40,305 nt of DNA from Bacteroidales bacterium (GTDB lineage Bacteria > Bacteroidota > Bacteroidia > Bacteroidales > UBA12170). The stretch lies in assembly GCA_016744655.1 (NCBI GenBank), contig JADGDY010000023.1, forward strand, positions 1 to 40,305. Reading direction: 5' to 3'. Shown here piece after piece: positions 1 through 9,727 of the stretch. The notes beneath the pieces were generated by a model, which had not been told where the DNA came from, searched no databases, and saw only the letters and a list, made by a program, of their open reading frames with translations. The position numbers and the translations under genes are program-made. The first letter of the stretch is position 1. Each line of letters begins with the position of its first letter.

Positions 1-1
1 A

Positions 2-103
2 AAAAACTGGCTGCATAAATTTATCATTGATAAAATTAATCCTAAAATTGTAAAATCAATTACTCATAATGTCAATATTTGCAAACCTTTTAACGCTCAT
101 TAA
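2..103 (+). CDS. possible 3' end of a gene entering from the left edge
   Basis: One forward frame is open from the first bases of the window to a TAA at 101-103, giving 33 residues with mixed, fairly ordinary composition (contains NWLHKF and ICKPFNAH). It would converge on the large minus-strand gene at 220-5400, and the hairpin at 166-199 between them could end both transcripts. The fragment is too short to recognise, and in AT-rich DNA a 33-codon open frame can arise by chance, so this is a weak call. Confidence 0.25.
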   Translation, partial: KNWLHKFIIDKINPKIVKSITHNVNICKPFNAH

Positions 104-165
104 TTATTCTAATTGGTATAAATTATTCTTTTTCCTTCATTAGTATTAAGAGGATGATCAAAAGC

Positions 166-199
166 AAAAAAGTCCATACAAAACTGTATAGACTTTTTT
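166..199. terminator. bidirectional hairpin terminator
   Basis: Stem AAAAAAGTC (166-174) pairs with GACTTTTTT (191-199), followed inward by one mismatch, then ATACA/TGTAT and a 4-nt loop. The A/T ends give a U-run on either strand. It lies 20 bp beyond the stop of the 220-5400 gene and would also serve a gene arriving from the left. Confidence 0.7.
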
Positions 200-219
200 A
201 TATTTGATATTAGTTCGAT

Positions 220-3200
220 CTATTTCTTAACCACTTTAACAACAATTTGTTCTTCGTTTTCAGTGGTAATAATAAGATTATAAACTCCTAAAGCATAATC
301 TTCAATATTGATTTTAATTTTCTTATTGCTTTTGGTTTCAACAGTTTTTAATGTTTTACCTTCTAGGCTAACCAATTGTAAAGTTACATTTTCAACAGGT
401 AGAATAACATTCAGAACTGACTCAGCAGGATTAGGGAATACTTTAATGCTTTCTTTTCCAAATGAAGCAATATCCACAGAAGTTACAATTACTGTTTGTT
501 CTTCAGTTTCGTTTCCACAATCATTACCTGCACTTAGAACCACAGTATAGGTCCCATTATTTAAATACTCATGAGAGGCATTTGTTGAGGTTTCTTCGGG
601 AGAGCCATCCCCAAAGTTCCATGTATAGTTATCAGCATCAGTAGAGGTGTTTGTGAAATCAATTACTGGCATTCCTGAGGCGTCAATTGAGAAACCTGCA
701 GTAGGTAATGGAGTCTCTGTAATATTCACTGTGGCTGTTGCATCTTCAGTACATGGGGCAATAGCTGTTACAGTGTAGGTATAAATAAATCCAGAATTGG
801 TCCATGTTCCACCAACATCTGGAGAACCACCTAGTTGTGCAAATAATTCTTCATTTGTAGGTGAAGTTCCTTCACACAGAGTAAGTGTACCATCGCTTCC
901 AGCATCAGGAGCAGTTTGTTCAGAAACGGTAATTGTTGCTGTGGCATCCTCAGTACAAGGATTTACAGCTCCAACAGTGTAAGTATAGATTAATCCAGAA
1001 TTTGTCCATGTTCCACCTGCATCTGGAGAACCACCCAACTGGGCAAATAACTCATCATTGCTTGGAGCCATCCCTTCGCAAATGCTAAGAGTTCCATCCG
1101 TTCCAGCATTAGGAGCAGCTTGTTCAGAAACGGTAACTGTTGCTGTGGCATCCTCAGTACAAGGGTTTACAGCTCCAACAGTGTAAGTATAGATTAATCC
1201 AGAATTTGTCCATGTTCCACCTGCTTCAGGAGAACCACCGAGCTGAGCAAATAATTCTTCATTGCTAGGTGTTGTTCCTTCGCAAATATTTAGGGTACCA
1301 TTGCTTCCTGCATTAGGAGCAGCTTGTTCTGTAATGGTAACAGTAGCTGTTGCATCAGCACACGGTGCAATTGCTGTAACTGTGTAAGTATAGATTAATC
1401 CCGAATTCGTCCATGTTCCACCAGCATCTGGAGAACCACCTAGTTGTGCAAATAACTCATCATTGCTAGGTGTTGTTCCTTCGCAAATACTGAGGTTACC
1501 ATTGCTTCCAGCATCAGGAGCAGCTTGTTCAGAAACGGTAACTGTTGCTGTGGCATCCTCAGTACAAGGATTTACAGCTCCAACAGTGTAAGTATAGATT
1601 AATCCAGAATTTGTCCATGTTCCACCTGAATCTGGAGAACCTCCCAACTGAGCAAATAATTCTTCATTGCTAGGTGTTGTTCCTTCACAAATATTAAGGT
1701 TACCATTGCTTCCTGCATTAGGAGCAGCTTGTTCTGTTACGGTAACAGTAGCTGTAGCATCAACACATGGTGAAATGGCTGTTACAGTGTAAGTATAAAT
1801 TAATCCAGAACTAGTCCATGTTCCACCAGTATCTGGAGAACCGCCTAGTTGCGCAAATAATTCTTCATTGCTTGGCGTCATTCCTTCACAAATACTAAGA
1901 GCCCCATTTGTTCCAGCATTAGGAGCAGCTTGTTCAGAAACGGTAACTGTTGCTGTAGCATCCTCAGTACAAGGGCTTATGGCAGTAATAGTGTAAGTGT
2001 AAATTAATCCTGAGTTTGTCCATGTTCCACCAGTATCAGGAGAACCTCCCAACTGAGCAAATAATTCTTCATTTGTTGGTACAGTTCCCTCACAAACTGT
2101 GAGAGTCCCATTGGAACCTGCATTCGATTCCGTTTGTTCTGTAATAGTAACTGTTGCTGTAGCATCATCACATGGGGCAATAGCTGTTATCGTGTAAGTA
2201 TAAACTAACCCTGAGTTTGTCCAAGTTCCACCTGTATCAGGAGAGCCTCCCAACTGAGCAAATAATTCTTCATTTGTTGGTGTAGTTCCTTCACAGATGC
2301 TAAGACTACCATTTGTTCCTGCATTAGGGGAAGTTTGTTCTGTAATTGTCACTGTTGCTGTTGCGTCCTCAGTACAAGGACTTACAGCTGTGACAGTGTA
2401 AGTATAAATTAATCCTGAGTTTGTCCATGTTCCACCAGCATCAGGTGAGCCTCCTAATTGAGCATTTAATTCATTGTTTGTAGGTGTAGTGCCCTCACAA
2501 ATGCTGAGGGTGCCATTGGTTCCAGCATTAGGAGCCTCTTGCTCAGAAACAGTTACTGTTGCAGTAGCATCAGCACAAGGAGGAACAGCATTTACTGTGT
2601 AAGTATAAACTAATCCTGAATTTGACCATGTTCCACCGGTGTCAGGAGAGCCATCTAATTGAGCAAATAGTTGTGCTTCAGTTGGAATTGTTCCTTCGCA
2701 GACTGTGAGAGTTCCATTAGTTCCTGCATTGGCTTGGGAAGCTACTGTAATATAATTCGATTTAGTTTCAATATCTTGTCCAAATGAGTTTCCTGCTGTT
2801 AAAATAACAGTATATGTGCCAGGATTGGTGTAGGTATGAGAAGGGTTTTGCGTAGTAACTGCTGTTGTTCCGTCTCCAAAGTTCCAAGACCAAAATGTAG
2901 GTGTGTTAGTTGACACATCTGTGAAGTTTATATTTGATCCTTCACATATATTAGTTGTATTAGCGGAGAAATTGGCTACAGGAGCAGTGCCTCCAACACT
3001 AGTTCCGTCAATGTTTATATCATCAACATACCAATCATCCCCATTGTCATTCGTCATCACAAAGGCAATGTATATTGTTTGTCCTACATAATCGATTAAA
3101 TCAATCGTTCTTTGAGTATAGTTTTGGTCAAAATCAGATTCGCCATAGGTGAGGATGTCGGTAAAGGAAGCAATATTTGTTTGACTAGTAGTTGATATCT

Positions 3201-5400
3201 TTATTGTATATTCCGAATCATAGTCATTGTCAAATTGTTGTCTTTCATAATAGCTTATACTAGCTGTAGTTGTTGGTAATACCAGAGCTGGACTAACAAG
3301 CCAATCTTCAGCATTGCCACCAGCTACATTTTCGTATTTCACATAAGCAGCCTTTGTACCATTGTGTGATGTTGTACTTGTTTTCCAATCTTGGTTGGTT
3401 CCTATGCCATTGGTTCCTATAAAGGAAGTCCAGCAGTTTGGAGGAAAGGTTTCCCCTTCAAATCCTTCAACAAAAGGAAAAACAGTTATTTCACCACATG
3501 AAGTAGAAAATGGTTTGTCAATTCCATAGCTAGTTCCATTTGCATTTGTAGCATAAGCTCTCACATGGTAAGTAGTTGCTGCTGATAAGCCTGTTATATT
3601 TGATGTAAAACTACCTAGTCCCGTTCCTGCATCAGTTATCACATTATCAGACAAAGTTGGATTTGCATTAAGGCCCCAAACTATTCCACGCTCTGTTACA
3701 GAAGCTCCACCATTATGAGTAACATCTCCTCCAGAAACAGCAGAGGTTTGTGTGATGGCACTAATGTTGGTTGTTGAAATAGTAGGGAAATTATTGGGGA
3801 CAAATTTATAAGAATAAATTCTTGTTCTTGGGCTTCCACCAGATGCCAAATACTCTCCTGTATGCCAGAAAGTTTCACCATCTGGATCTAAACATGTTTG
3901 AGAATAATCACCAACACGATTCATAGAGGTTTGAGAACCAGTACCATTCATAACTATTACCTCAGACATAGGCATTGTTCCTAGTGGATCGGTAACATAT
4001 CTTCCAGTGTAGGCAAGAGTCATATAGGTATTGGGACTTGCTTTTGCGTAGGAGAGTCCAATGTCACCATTATCGTTCATGGCGATACTACCAAGCCAAT
4101 AGGAATCTGTTCCAGGAGCATACACACCTTGTTGGTAGATTGACCAAACATCTGTAGACTGGTTTTGCCTTAATTCAACCCAATAGATCCCCCTTTGTGA
4201 AGAGGTAATTTGCACTCCCCAGTTTAGTACTACAGTATTATAACCAGACCAAGTTTTCCATTGGGCCCTAAATAGCATAGCTCCACCAATACCATCTAAT
4301 TTTTGAGAAGTACCAGGTTGAGAAATATCATCCCAGTTGCTATCATAAGATGCATCGAAAGCATTCGTAGGGATAACGCCACCAGAACTCACTGTCATTA
4401 TTTGTGTATTCCAATTTACGCTTGCATTAAAAATATTTACTGCATCAATATTTCCACCACCCCAGGCATTGTCAGAATATGAAAAAATAGGACAAGGAGT
4501 TCCGTTTCCAGGCAATACTCCATCTGATGCGTCAGCAGGAAGAGGCACAAAAAAACCACCACCTTGAGGAGGTGAGAATGATTGGTAGACTGCTTCTGCT
4601 GAAGGGTCTCCTGCCAATATTTTATCTCTGTTAAATGCAAAAATCTTTTGACTATAATTGGCAGTCATATAGTAACCATCTTGCCATGCTGAGAATTTTA
4701 GATAATCAGGAAAATCAGGAGATAAAAATTCATAGGTATTCCATGTCCCTAATGGGTCAGAAGTGGAAGATACAGCAATATAAATACCATTATCACCACT
4801 ACCCCCAAATTGACTCATAAACCAACGATCGGCGGCTTTGTCATACAATACAATGGGGTCACCATCACCTTTACCTGATGGCCATAAAGCACTTATGGTA
4901 GCAGCTCCTAGAGATGTTCCGTTTTTATTCCAGATTTCATATGTATCTCCATTAATCATTTGAATATAATGATCAGGACCTGCAGCTCCAGTCGGGTCAA
5001 AAGGTCTAAAACTTACAGAAGGTGATTGACCAGCCCAATTTTGCTCAGTAGATTTGTTTTTGGCATGTCCTATTTCAGTACCAAACTTCGACTGTATCAT
5101 TGATGGAGTATTTCCATAAGCATCGCCATCCTCTTGTGCATTATATAGGAATGTTTGAACTGGCATATCTCGCTTATCAGGAGCCGACTTGTTTTTTTTC
5201 TCTTTTCTTTTTAAAGTTGAACTTTCTTGTAATAAGTCTCTTACAGGAGGGGATACTGCGAAATTTGAACAAATGACAACGTGTGATTCTGTACCCCACT
5301 TTAAATCTTGCATGTTTTTACTAACGGATTTCTCGTTAGATGTTTGTCCAAAGATGAACATAGGTAATGCAAATAAAATACCTAGGAATAATTTTTTCAT
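220..5400 (-). CDS. giant T9SS-exported surface protein with ten tandem 67/68-residue repeats
   Basis: 1726 residues from the ATG at 5400, which begins a clear signal peptide (MKKLFLGILFALPMFIFG). The frame runs further up to a TTG at 5472, but that would bury the signal peptide. Order by rough residue: N-terminal propeller-like region to about 530 with many Trp/Gly turns; fibronectin-III-like domain about 533-633; choice-of-anchor-J/MAM-like jelly roll about 637-797 (WLVSPALVLP, DDWYVDDINID); PKD domain about 803-885 (WSWNFGDG); ten tandem repeats about 888-1566 (CEGTTP, LFAQLGGSPD, GGTWTNSGL, ATATVT); second PKD about 1568-1643 (YTWNFGDGSPEE); type A T9SS sorting domain about 1648-1726 (VFPNPAE to the final VKVVKK). 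Known for the family: the C-terminal domain directs export and surface attachment. Adhesion or cell-surface binding is inferred; no catalytic motif was seen. Confidence 0.93.
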   Translation of the reverse strand: MKKLFLGILFALPMFIFGQTSNEKSVSKNMQDLKWGTESHVVICSNFAVSPPVRDLLQESSTLKRKEKKNKSAPDKRDMPVQTFLYNAQEDGDAYGNTPSMIQSKFGTEIGHAKNKSTEQNWAGQSPSVSFRPFDPTGAAGPDHYIQMINGDTYEIWNKNGTSLGAATISALWPSGKGDGDPIVLYDKAADRWFMSQFGGSGDNGIYIAVSSTSDPLGTWNTYEFLSPDFPDYLKFSAWQDGYYMTANYSQKIFAFNRDKILAGDPSAEAVYQSFSPPQGGGFFVPLPADASDGVLPGNGTPCPIFSYSDNAWGGGNIDAVNIFNASVNWNTQIMTVSSGGVIPTNAFDASYDSNWDDISQPGTSQKLDGIGGAMLFRAQWKTWSGYNTVVLNWGVQITSSQRGIYWVELRQNQSTDVWSIYQQGVYAPGTDSYWLGSIAMNDNGDIGLSYAKASPNTYMTLAYTGRYVTDPLGTMPMSEVIVMNGTGSQTSMNRVGDYSQTCLDPDGETFWHTGEYLASGGSPRTRIYSYKFVPNNFPTISTTNISAITQTSAVSGGDVTHNGGASVTERGIVWGLNANPTLSDNVITDAGTGLGSFTSNITGLSAATTYHVRAYATNANGTSYGIDKPFSTSCGEITVFPFVEGFEGETFPPNCWTSFIGTNGIGTNQDWKTSTTSHNGTKAAYVKYENVAGGNAEDWLVSPALVLPTTTASISYYERQQFDNDYDSEYTIKISTTSQTNIASFTDILTYGESDFDQNYTQRTIDLIDYVGQTIYIAFVMTNDNGDDWYVDDINIDGTSVGGTAPVANFSANTTNICEGSNINFTDVSTNTPTFWSWNFGDGTTAVTTQNPSHTYTNPGTYTVILTAGNSFGQDIETKSNYITVASQANAGTNGTLTVCEGTIPTEAQLFAQLDGSPDTGGTWSNSGLVYTYTVNAVPPCADATATVTVSEQEAPNAGTNGTLSICEGTTPTNNELNAQLGGSPDAGGTWTNSGLIYTYTVTAVSPCTEDATATVTITEQTSPNAGTNGSLSICEGTTPTNEELFAQLGGSPDTGGTWTNSGLVYTYTITAIAPCDDATATVTITEQTESNAGSNGTLTVCEGTVPTNEELFAQLGGSPDTGGTWTNSGLIYTYTITAISPCTEDATATVTVSEQAAPNAGTNGALSICEGMTPSNEELFAQLGGSPDTGGTWTSSGLIYTYTVTAISPCVDATATVTVTEQAAPNAGSNGNLNICEGTTPSNEELFAQLGGSPDSGGTWTNSGLIYTYTVGAVNPCTEDATATVTVSEQAAPDAGSNGNLSICEGTTPSNDELFAQLGGSPDAGGTWTNSGLIYTYTVTAIAPCADATATVTITEQAAPNAGSNGTLNICEGTTPSNEELFAQLGGSPEAGGTWTNSGLIYTYTVGAVNPCTEDATATVTVSEQAAPNAGTDGTLSICEGMAPSNDELFAQLGGSPDAGGTWTNSGLIYTYTVGAVNPCTEDATATITVSEQTAPDAGSDGTLTLCEGTSPTNEELFAQLGGSPDVGGTWTNSGFIYTYTVTAIAPCTEDATATVNITETPLPTAGFSIDASGMPVIDFTNTSTDADNYTWNFGDGSPEETSTNASHEYLNNGTYTVVLSAGNDCGNETEEQTVIVTSVDIASFGKESIKVFPNPAESVLNVILPVENVTLQLVSLEGKTLKTVETKSNKKIKINIEDYALGVYNLIITTENEEQIVVKVVKK
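703..2735 (-). repeat. ten tandem ~201/204-bp coding repeats
   Basis: Ten consecutive copies of a 67- or 68-residue unit, each starting (N/D)AG(T/S)(N/D)G and holding CEG, QL(G/D)GSP, GGTW and ATATV. Units end in either CxDATAT (67 aa) or CTEDATAT (68 aa). DNA identity is high, notably among units 5-9, where the VTAI and VGAVNPCTED types alternate, suggesting recent pairwise duplication or gene conversion. Each unit has two Cys (CEG and PC), which might form a disulfide. Confidence 0.93.
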
Positions 5401-5701
5401 AATGATTTGTAGTTTAAATGAAACGATGGTAAAATTACATCTATTATGAATATGATGATTGGTTTTTCCCAAAAAAAAATATATGTGTAAAACAAAGGTA
5501 GTTCCAGAGATTTATTTTTGAATGTTATAGAATTATGACCAATACTTAATCTTACTTTTTTGAAAACATAGATTTTGAAATATGATTATTGAATTTTTGC
5601 TCCCTTTCATTGAGAACAGCTTTTATATATGTCTTATATAAGCAGAAAAACATTGGCAATTCTAATAAATCCCTTACATTTGAGAACAAAAATAGAACAC
5701 A
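5401..5701. other. divergent intergenic region
   Basis: About 300 bp between the minus-strand surface protein and the plus-strand phosphorylase. The only clear signal is the plus-strand promoter at 5653-5682. A looser TAATTTTA on the minus strand (5437-5430) could serve the surface protein but lacks the final G and a -33 element. Confidence 0.5.
5653..5682 (+). promoter_or_regulatory. Bacteroidota-type promoter of the phosphorylase gene
   Basis: TTGG at 5653-5656, an 18-nt spacer, then TACATTTG at 5675-5682, an exact TAnnTTTG -7 element. Transcription would start near 5689, leaving a leader of roughly a dozen bases before the ATG at 5702. Confidence 0.65.
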
Positions 5702-6451
5702 ATGAAATTGAATAAAATAGCCATAATAGGAGGTTCCGGATTAGAAAAACTTGATCTTTTCGATCATTCAGAAATGTTGAATCCTAAAACTCCTTATGGA
5801 GAATGCAGTTCCCCAGTTATACATGGGCAAATGGGAGAAAAAGAGGTGTTTATCTTTTCTCGCCATGGTTTTAAGCATGATGTAACTCCAACTCATGTGA
5901 ACAATAGAGCTCATATAAAAGCCATAAAAGATTATGGTTGTGAAGCTATAATTGCGGCGACAGCTTGCGGTAGTTTAAGACAAGAAATTGAACCAGGTGA
6001 TTTGGTATTTCCAAATCAAGTTATCGATTTCACACGTTTTCGAGCCAATACTTTCTTCGATGATTTTAGTGATGGTGGATTTCATCATACACCATTTGCA
6101 GATCCCTTTAATGGGGAATTAAACCAACAATTGGCCAAATTAGCTGAGGCTGCAGAATTAAAATATCACTTAGATAAAACGATTATCACCATTGAAGGAC
6201 CACGGTTTTCGAGTCGTGCGGAAAGTCATATGTTTAGAGCTTGGGGAGCAGATTTAATCAATATGAGTACTGCACCCGAAGTGATTTTGGCCAACGAGTT
6301 AAAAATCCCATATGCAGCCATTGCCATGAGTACTGATTATGATTGCTGGAGAAATGATGAAGCTCCTGTGGATGGCCAATCTGTACTTGATGTTTTCCAT
6401 AAGAATGCCCATAATGTAACTGGTTTGTTGAAAGCATTTTTATTGCAGTAA
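5702..6451 (+). CDS. MTAP/PNP-family purine nucleoside phosphorylase
   Basis: 249 residues, typical of the methylthioadenosine phosphorylase branch of the PNP/UDP superfamily, which splits purine nucleosides (MTA, MTI or inosine) with phosphate into base and sugar-1-phosphate. Visible marks are the N-terminal IIGGSGL phosphate loop (8-14), SRHG (53-56), HVNNRAHI, GPRFSSRAES in the middle, INMSTAPE near 190 and STDYDCW near 215. The last two are the family's substrate-binding segments. Asp in TDYDCW suits a 6-amino purine; whether MTA, MTI or another nucleoside is preferred cannot be read here. It has its own promoter. It could release free purine bases, but the purine catabolic island lies 6 kb away and no operon link is visible. 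Confidence 0.9.
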   Translation: MKLNKIAIIGGSGLEKLDLFDHSEMLNPKTPYGECSSPVIHGQMGEKEVFIFSRHGFKHDVTPTHVNNRAHIKAIKDYGCEAIIAATACGSLRQEIEPGDLVFPNQVIDFTRFRANTFFDDFSDGGFHHTPFADPFNGELNQQLAKLAEAAELKYHLDKTIITIEGPRFSSRAESHMFRAWGADLINMSTAPEVILANELKIPYAAIAMSTDYDCWRNDEAPVDGQSVLDVFHKNAHNVTGLLKAFLLQ

Positions 6452-6472
6452 TTCAAATACTATTTAACTTTG

Positions 6473-6802
6473 ATGGATAAAAAAGAAGAGCTTAAACAGC
6501 TTATTAGTGAGAATGATAAGAGTTGGTTAGTTTTCGGGTTTAAATACGAAAAGCAATACGCGTTAATGTCATTAATTATCATACCAATACTTCTAGTTAC
6601 AATTGTTACAGATTATTTTTTTCCTTTTATTGATTATTCAAATAGTGAACTAGAACCCGAATTAATGAATCTTATTGCTCTTTTTGCCCTAAGTGTAATT
6701 TTCATTATCAATTTGTATCAATATAAAACCAAAGGTAAAGCTGACAAAGAGCGAAAACTAAGAATTGATAAACTTATAGATGAGATTAGTAATAATAAAT
6801 AG
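6473..6802 (+). CDS. small two-helix membrane protein, unknown function
   Basis: 109 residues from the ATG at 6473; a TTG just before it at 6470 is less likely. A charged N-terminus leads to two hydrophobic stretches, about 31-49 (MSLIIIPILLVTIVTDYFF) and 64-82 (LMNLIALFALSVIFIINLY), joined by an acidic loop, then a Lys/Glu-rich cytoplasmic-looking tail. It follows the phosphorylase stop by about 20 bp and may share its transcript. I do not recognise a family; the shape resembles the small 2TM proteins common in Bacteroidota. Confidence 0.7.
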   Translation: MDKKEELKQLISENDKSWLVFGFKYEKQYALMSLIIIPILLVTIVTDYFFPFIDYSNSELEPELMNLIALFALSVIFIINLYQYKTKGKADKERKLRIDKLIDEISNNK

Positions 6803-6895
6803 ATTACAGATATCTGATAATAGAATTAGGTTCCTGGGTTGCAAATCTGTAAGACATGATGATCATATCCACATTCAAATAAAATAATTTTTCCT

Positions 6896-7819
6896 ATGAA
6901 ATCTCAAGATGAATTTAAAGCCTTTTATCGAACAGAATTGAATAAAGCAGCATCTTTTCTAGAGGATTATAGATTACAAGGAAGAAGATCGATGAGAATA
7001 ATGTTAATGATTTCTCTTGCGTTAACCCTCTTGATTATATGGTCATTATCCACTAATCATGGCGTAATCATATTTTTTGCTGCTTTGCCAAGCCTTTCAC
7101 TTTTAAGTTCGGTATATAGAAAGTATGTAAATATGAATAAGTATTTGAAATATCGATACAAAAAACATGTCCTACAAAGAGCAATAGGATTTTATTTCGA
7201 TGATTTTGAATATATTTCAAGACAGAAGATTGCCAAAGTAATTCTCATTGAAAGTAAATTGTTCCACAAAAATGTAGATAGAATTTATGGTGAAGATTTT
7301 ATGCGATTTACCATTGGTAAAGTGAAAATGATGTTTTGCGAGACTCAAGTTTATAGAAATCAAGACTTACATATTTTTGATGGGATATTTATTACCTCAT
7401 CATTTAATAAATATTTTAAATCTGAAACCTTTGTTATCGCTAGGAAGTCTTCTACTATTCTAAAGAGAGTTAAAAAGTTAATGCTTAATGATATACACGA
7501 AGTGAATTTGGAGAATCCAAAATTTGAGGAAAAATTCCAAACCTTAGCTAACAATCAAACTGAAGCACGGTATATACTCACGCCTATTATGATGGAACGG
7601 ATGCTAGAATATGGTAACAAAATAGGTAAGGATATGTCCATCTCTTTTGTGAAAAACAGAATGTATTGTAGCATTCCATATATCAAAGATTTGTTTGAAC
7701 CATCCATTTCAAAACCTATTGATTTTGCTTATGTGGAAAAATCAATAGAACCAGTATTGCTTTTTACAGATATTGTTGAGGACTTGGTTTTAAATCTTAG
7801 AATCTGGTCGAAAAAATAA
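6896..7819 (+). CDS. DUF3137-family membrane protein
   Basis: 307 residues. Two hydrophobic stretches near 34-50 and 56-72 form a membrane hairpin, followed by a mainly soluble domain. The pattern FDGIFITSSFNKYF then NPKFEEKFQTLANNQTEARYILTP and MMERMLE matches DUF3137 proteins (often near LemA-type genes elsewhere). The biochemical role of the family is not known. No LemA gene is seen next to it here. The start ATG at 6896 is the natural one, about 90 bp after the preceding gene. Confidence 0.8.
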   Translation: MKSQDEFKAFYRTELNKAASFLEDYRLQGRRSMRIMLMISLALTLLIIWSLSTNHGVIIFFAALPSLSLLSSVYRKYVNMNKYLKYRYKKHVLQRAIGFYFDDFEYISRQKIAKVILIESKLFHKNVDRIYGEDFMRFTIGKVKMMFCETQVYRNQDLHIFDGIFITSSFNKYFKSETFVIARKSSTILKRVKKLMLNDIHEVNLENPKFEEKFQTLANNQTEARYILTPIMMERMLEYGNKIGKDMSISFVKNRMYCSIPYIKDLFEPSISKPIDFAYVEKSIEPVLLFTDIVEDLVLNLRIWSKK

Positions 7820-7868
7820 ACACTAGATTTGTACTTATTAAAGAAGTAATATTTATAGAATCAGAATA

Positions 7869-9086
7869 ATGAAAGTAGCCATTATAGGAGGAGGAGCAGC
7901 AGGAATGTTTTCTGCAATACAAGCCAAAGAAAATCATCCAAAAGCTGAAGTTATAGTTTTTGAGAAATCACAAAAGGTTTTATCTAAATTAAAGATTTCA
8001 GGAGGAGGTAGATGTAATGTCACCAATGGTGTTGATTCCATTGCTGAGCTAGTGAAAGCTTATCCCAGAGGAGGGAAAAAGCTAAAGAAACTCTTCCCAA
8101 TATTTAATAATAAAACCATGCAAAAATGGTTGTTAGACAGGGGAGTAGAAACGCTTATTCAAGAAGACAGATGTGTTTTCCCTGTGGCACAAGATTCTCA
8201 AGTCATCATCGATTGTTTCCTCAACGAAGTTAAAAGATTAGGAGTGACCATTAAGTTTGGTGCAGCTGTTGAGTCCATTAAGCAAGTTGAGGAGATAATA
8301 AAAATCAATTTTTCTGATGATAGACAAGATTCACAAGTTTTTGATAAAGTAATTGCGACTACTGGTGGTTCACCCCAACGTAAAGGATTAGATTGGCTTG
8401 CCAGTTTAGGGCATAAAATAGAAAGCCCTATTCCTTCATTGTTTACTTTTAATATGCCCAAAGAATCCATTACTAAGTTGATGGGAATTGTGGTGGAAAA
8501 TGCCATGACTAATATTCAAGGAACCAAGATGAAAGCCGAAGGACCATTACTTATCACACATTGGGGAATGAGTGGGCCAGCTATATTGGTACTTTCATCT
8601 TTTGGTGCTCGATATTTAAGTGAGCAAGATTATGATTTCAAAGTTCAGGTTAATTGGGTCCATGAAATTAATAATGAAAATGTAAAACAAGAACTCGATA
8701 AAATCCTAGAGGAGCATCCTAAGAAGATTTTGGCCAATTACCGTCCTTATCTCTTGCCAGAAAGATTGTGGTTGTATTTGGTAGAAAAATGCGAGTTAGA
8801 CGAGAAGAAAAAGTGGGGAGACCTTTCCAGGAAAGGCATCAATAAATTGGTGACCATCCTCACCAACGATATTTATTCGGTAAAAGGAAAGACTACCTTC
8901 CGCGATGAGTTCGTTACCTGTGGAGGTGTGAGTTTAGAAGACATAGATTTCAAAACCATGCAAAGTAAAGTAGTTAAAAACTTATATTTCGCTGGTGAAG
9001 TCTTAGATATAGATGCCATCACTGGAGGCTATAATTTCCAAGGTGCATGGACTACTGGTTTTATTGCTGGGAGGCTCGGGGAATGA
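7869..9086 (+). CDS. YhiN/HI0933-family FAD-dependent oxidoreductase
   Basis: 405 residues, the usual length. The N-terminus holds the dinucleotide-binding motif IIGGGAAGMFSAIQAKE (5-21), then the family signature KLKISGGGRCNVTN (about 43-56). An ATTGGSPQRKG segment lies mid-protein and the C-terminus carries the second FAD motif with NLYFAGEVLDIDAITGGYN. Members are flavoproteins also annotated as aminoacetone-oxidase-like or BaiN-like; the physiological substrate is usually unknown. Its stop TGA overlaps the ATG of the next gene (ATGA at 9083-9086), so the two are translationally coupled. Confidence 0.9.
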   Translation: MKVAIIGGGAAGMFSAIQAKENHPKAEVIVFEKSQKVLSKLKISGGGRCNVTNGVDSIAELVKAYPRGGKKLKKLFPIFNNKTMQKWLLDRGVETLIQEDRCVFPVAQDSQVIIDCFLNEVKRLGVTIKFGAAVESIKQVEEIIKINFSDDRQDSQVFDKVIATTGGSPQRKGLDWLASLGHKIESPIPSLFTFNMPKESITKLMGIVVENAMTNIQGTKMKAEGPLLITHWGMSGPAILVLSSFGARYLSEQDYDFKVQVNWVHEINNENVKQELDKILEEHPKKILANYRPYLLPERLWLYLVEKCELDEKKKWGDLSRKGINKLVTILTNDIYSVKGKTTFRDEFVTCGGVSLEDIDFKTMQSKVVKNLYFAGEVLDIDAITGGYNFQGAWTTGFIAGRLGE

Positions 9087-9727
9087 TTAAGATAAAAATC
9101 TTTTTATTAAGCCTAATGTTTTTGGTTTCTTGTTGCACATTTGCACAGGAACAGCAAATTGAAAGAACTGTTCCAGATTTAGATTTGGTGAAAATTACGA
9201 ACTCATCTTGGTTTGAATTCTATTCTGATATTATCCCGACTTTATCTATAAAGGGTTTTGCTTTAGATGAATGCAAGACTTATAAATTCATCAAAGGAAA
9301 TATCTTTGGTGATTTTGATTCGAATTTTAATAAAAATAATTCCTCTTATCTAATTAACTCAGAAGATTCAATATGGTATATTGATTTAGATTCCTACAAG
9401 TATGATTTGAGAAAGTCAAAGGATGGTGTATTGTATTCTTATGGTGGAAGTATTGACCAAGAAGTAAATCTGGTTAATAGAGAAACGAAAGATGTATCTA
9501 GAGTTCTATTCCATGGGTTCCCTTCTCAAATAGAGGATGCTGAGTGGTTAAGTCCTTCAGAAGTAGTTTTGTATGGAAGATTTGATGATAGTTTGTATTT
9601 AATATATTTGAATATTGAAGATAATGTCAAATGCTATTATTATTTTGATATCGATATGTCAAGAATTAAAAGCTATTCCTTGAATGTTAGATTAAAAGAG
9701 GTAGATTTTAATGTAGGGCTGGAGTAA
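9083..9727 (+). CDS. small exported protein of unknown function
   Basis: 214 residues from the ATG at 9083; the frame extends upstream to 9047 but would then overlap the flavoprotein gene without need. A signal sequence (MIKIKIFLLSLMFLVSCCTFAQ) is obvious. LVSC fits a lipobox, so it may be a lipoprotein, although cleavage after TFAQ by signal peptidase I is also possible. The rest is beta-rich with many Asp, Ser and Tyr and no motif I know. It is coupled to the YhiN-like gene by a 4-bp overlap. Confidence 0.75.
   Translation: MIKIKIFLLSLMFLVSCCTFAQEQQIERTVPDLDLVKITNSSWFEFYSDIIPTLSIKGFALDECKTYKFIKGNIFGDFDSNFNKNNSSYLINSEDSIWYIDLDSYKYDLRKSKDGVLYSYGGSIDQEVNLVNRETKDVSRVLFHGFPSQIEDAEWLSPSEVVLYGRFDDSLYLIYLNIEDNVKCYYYFDIDMSRIKSYSLNVRLKEVDFNVGLE

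Noticed and set aside
5189-5449. 86-residue plus-strand frame over the start of the giant surface protein
   Set aside because: Antisense shadow of a well-supported gene with no features of its own.
6465-6472. TAACTTTG, an exact -7 match just before the small membrane protein gene
   Set aside because: It abuts the ATG, so transcription would start inside the gene; most likely chance in AT-rich DNA.
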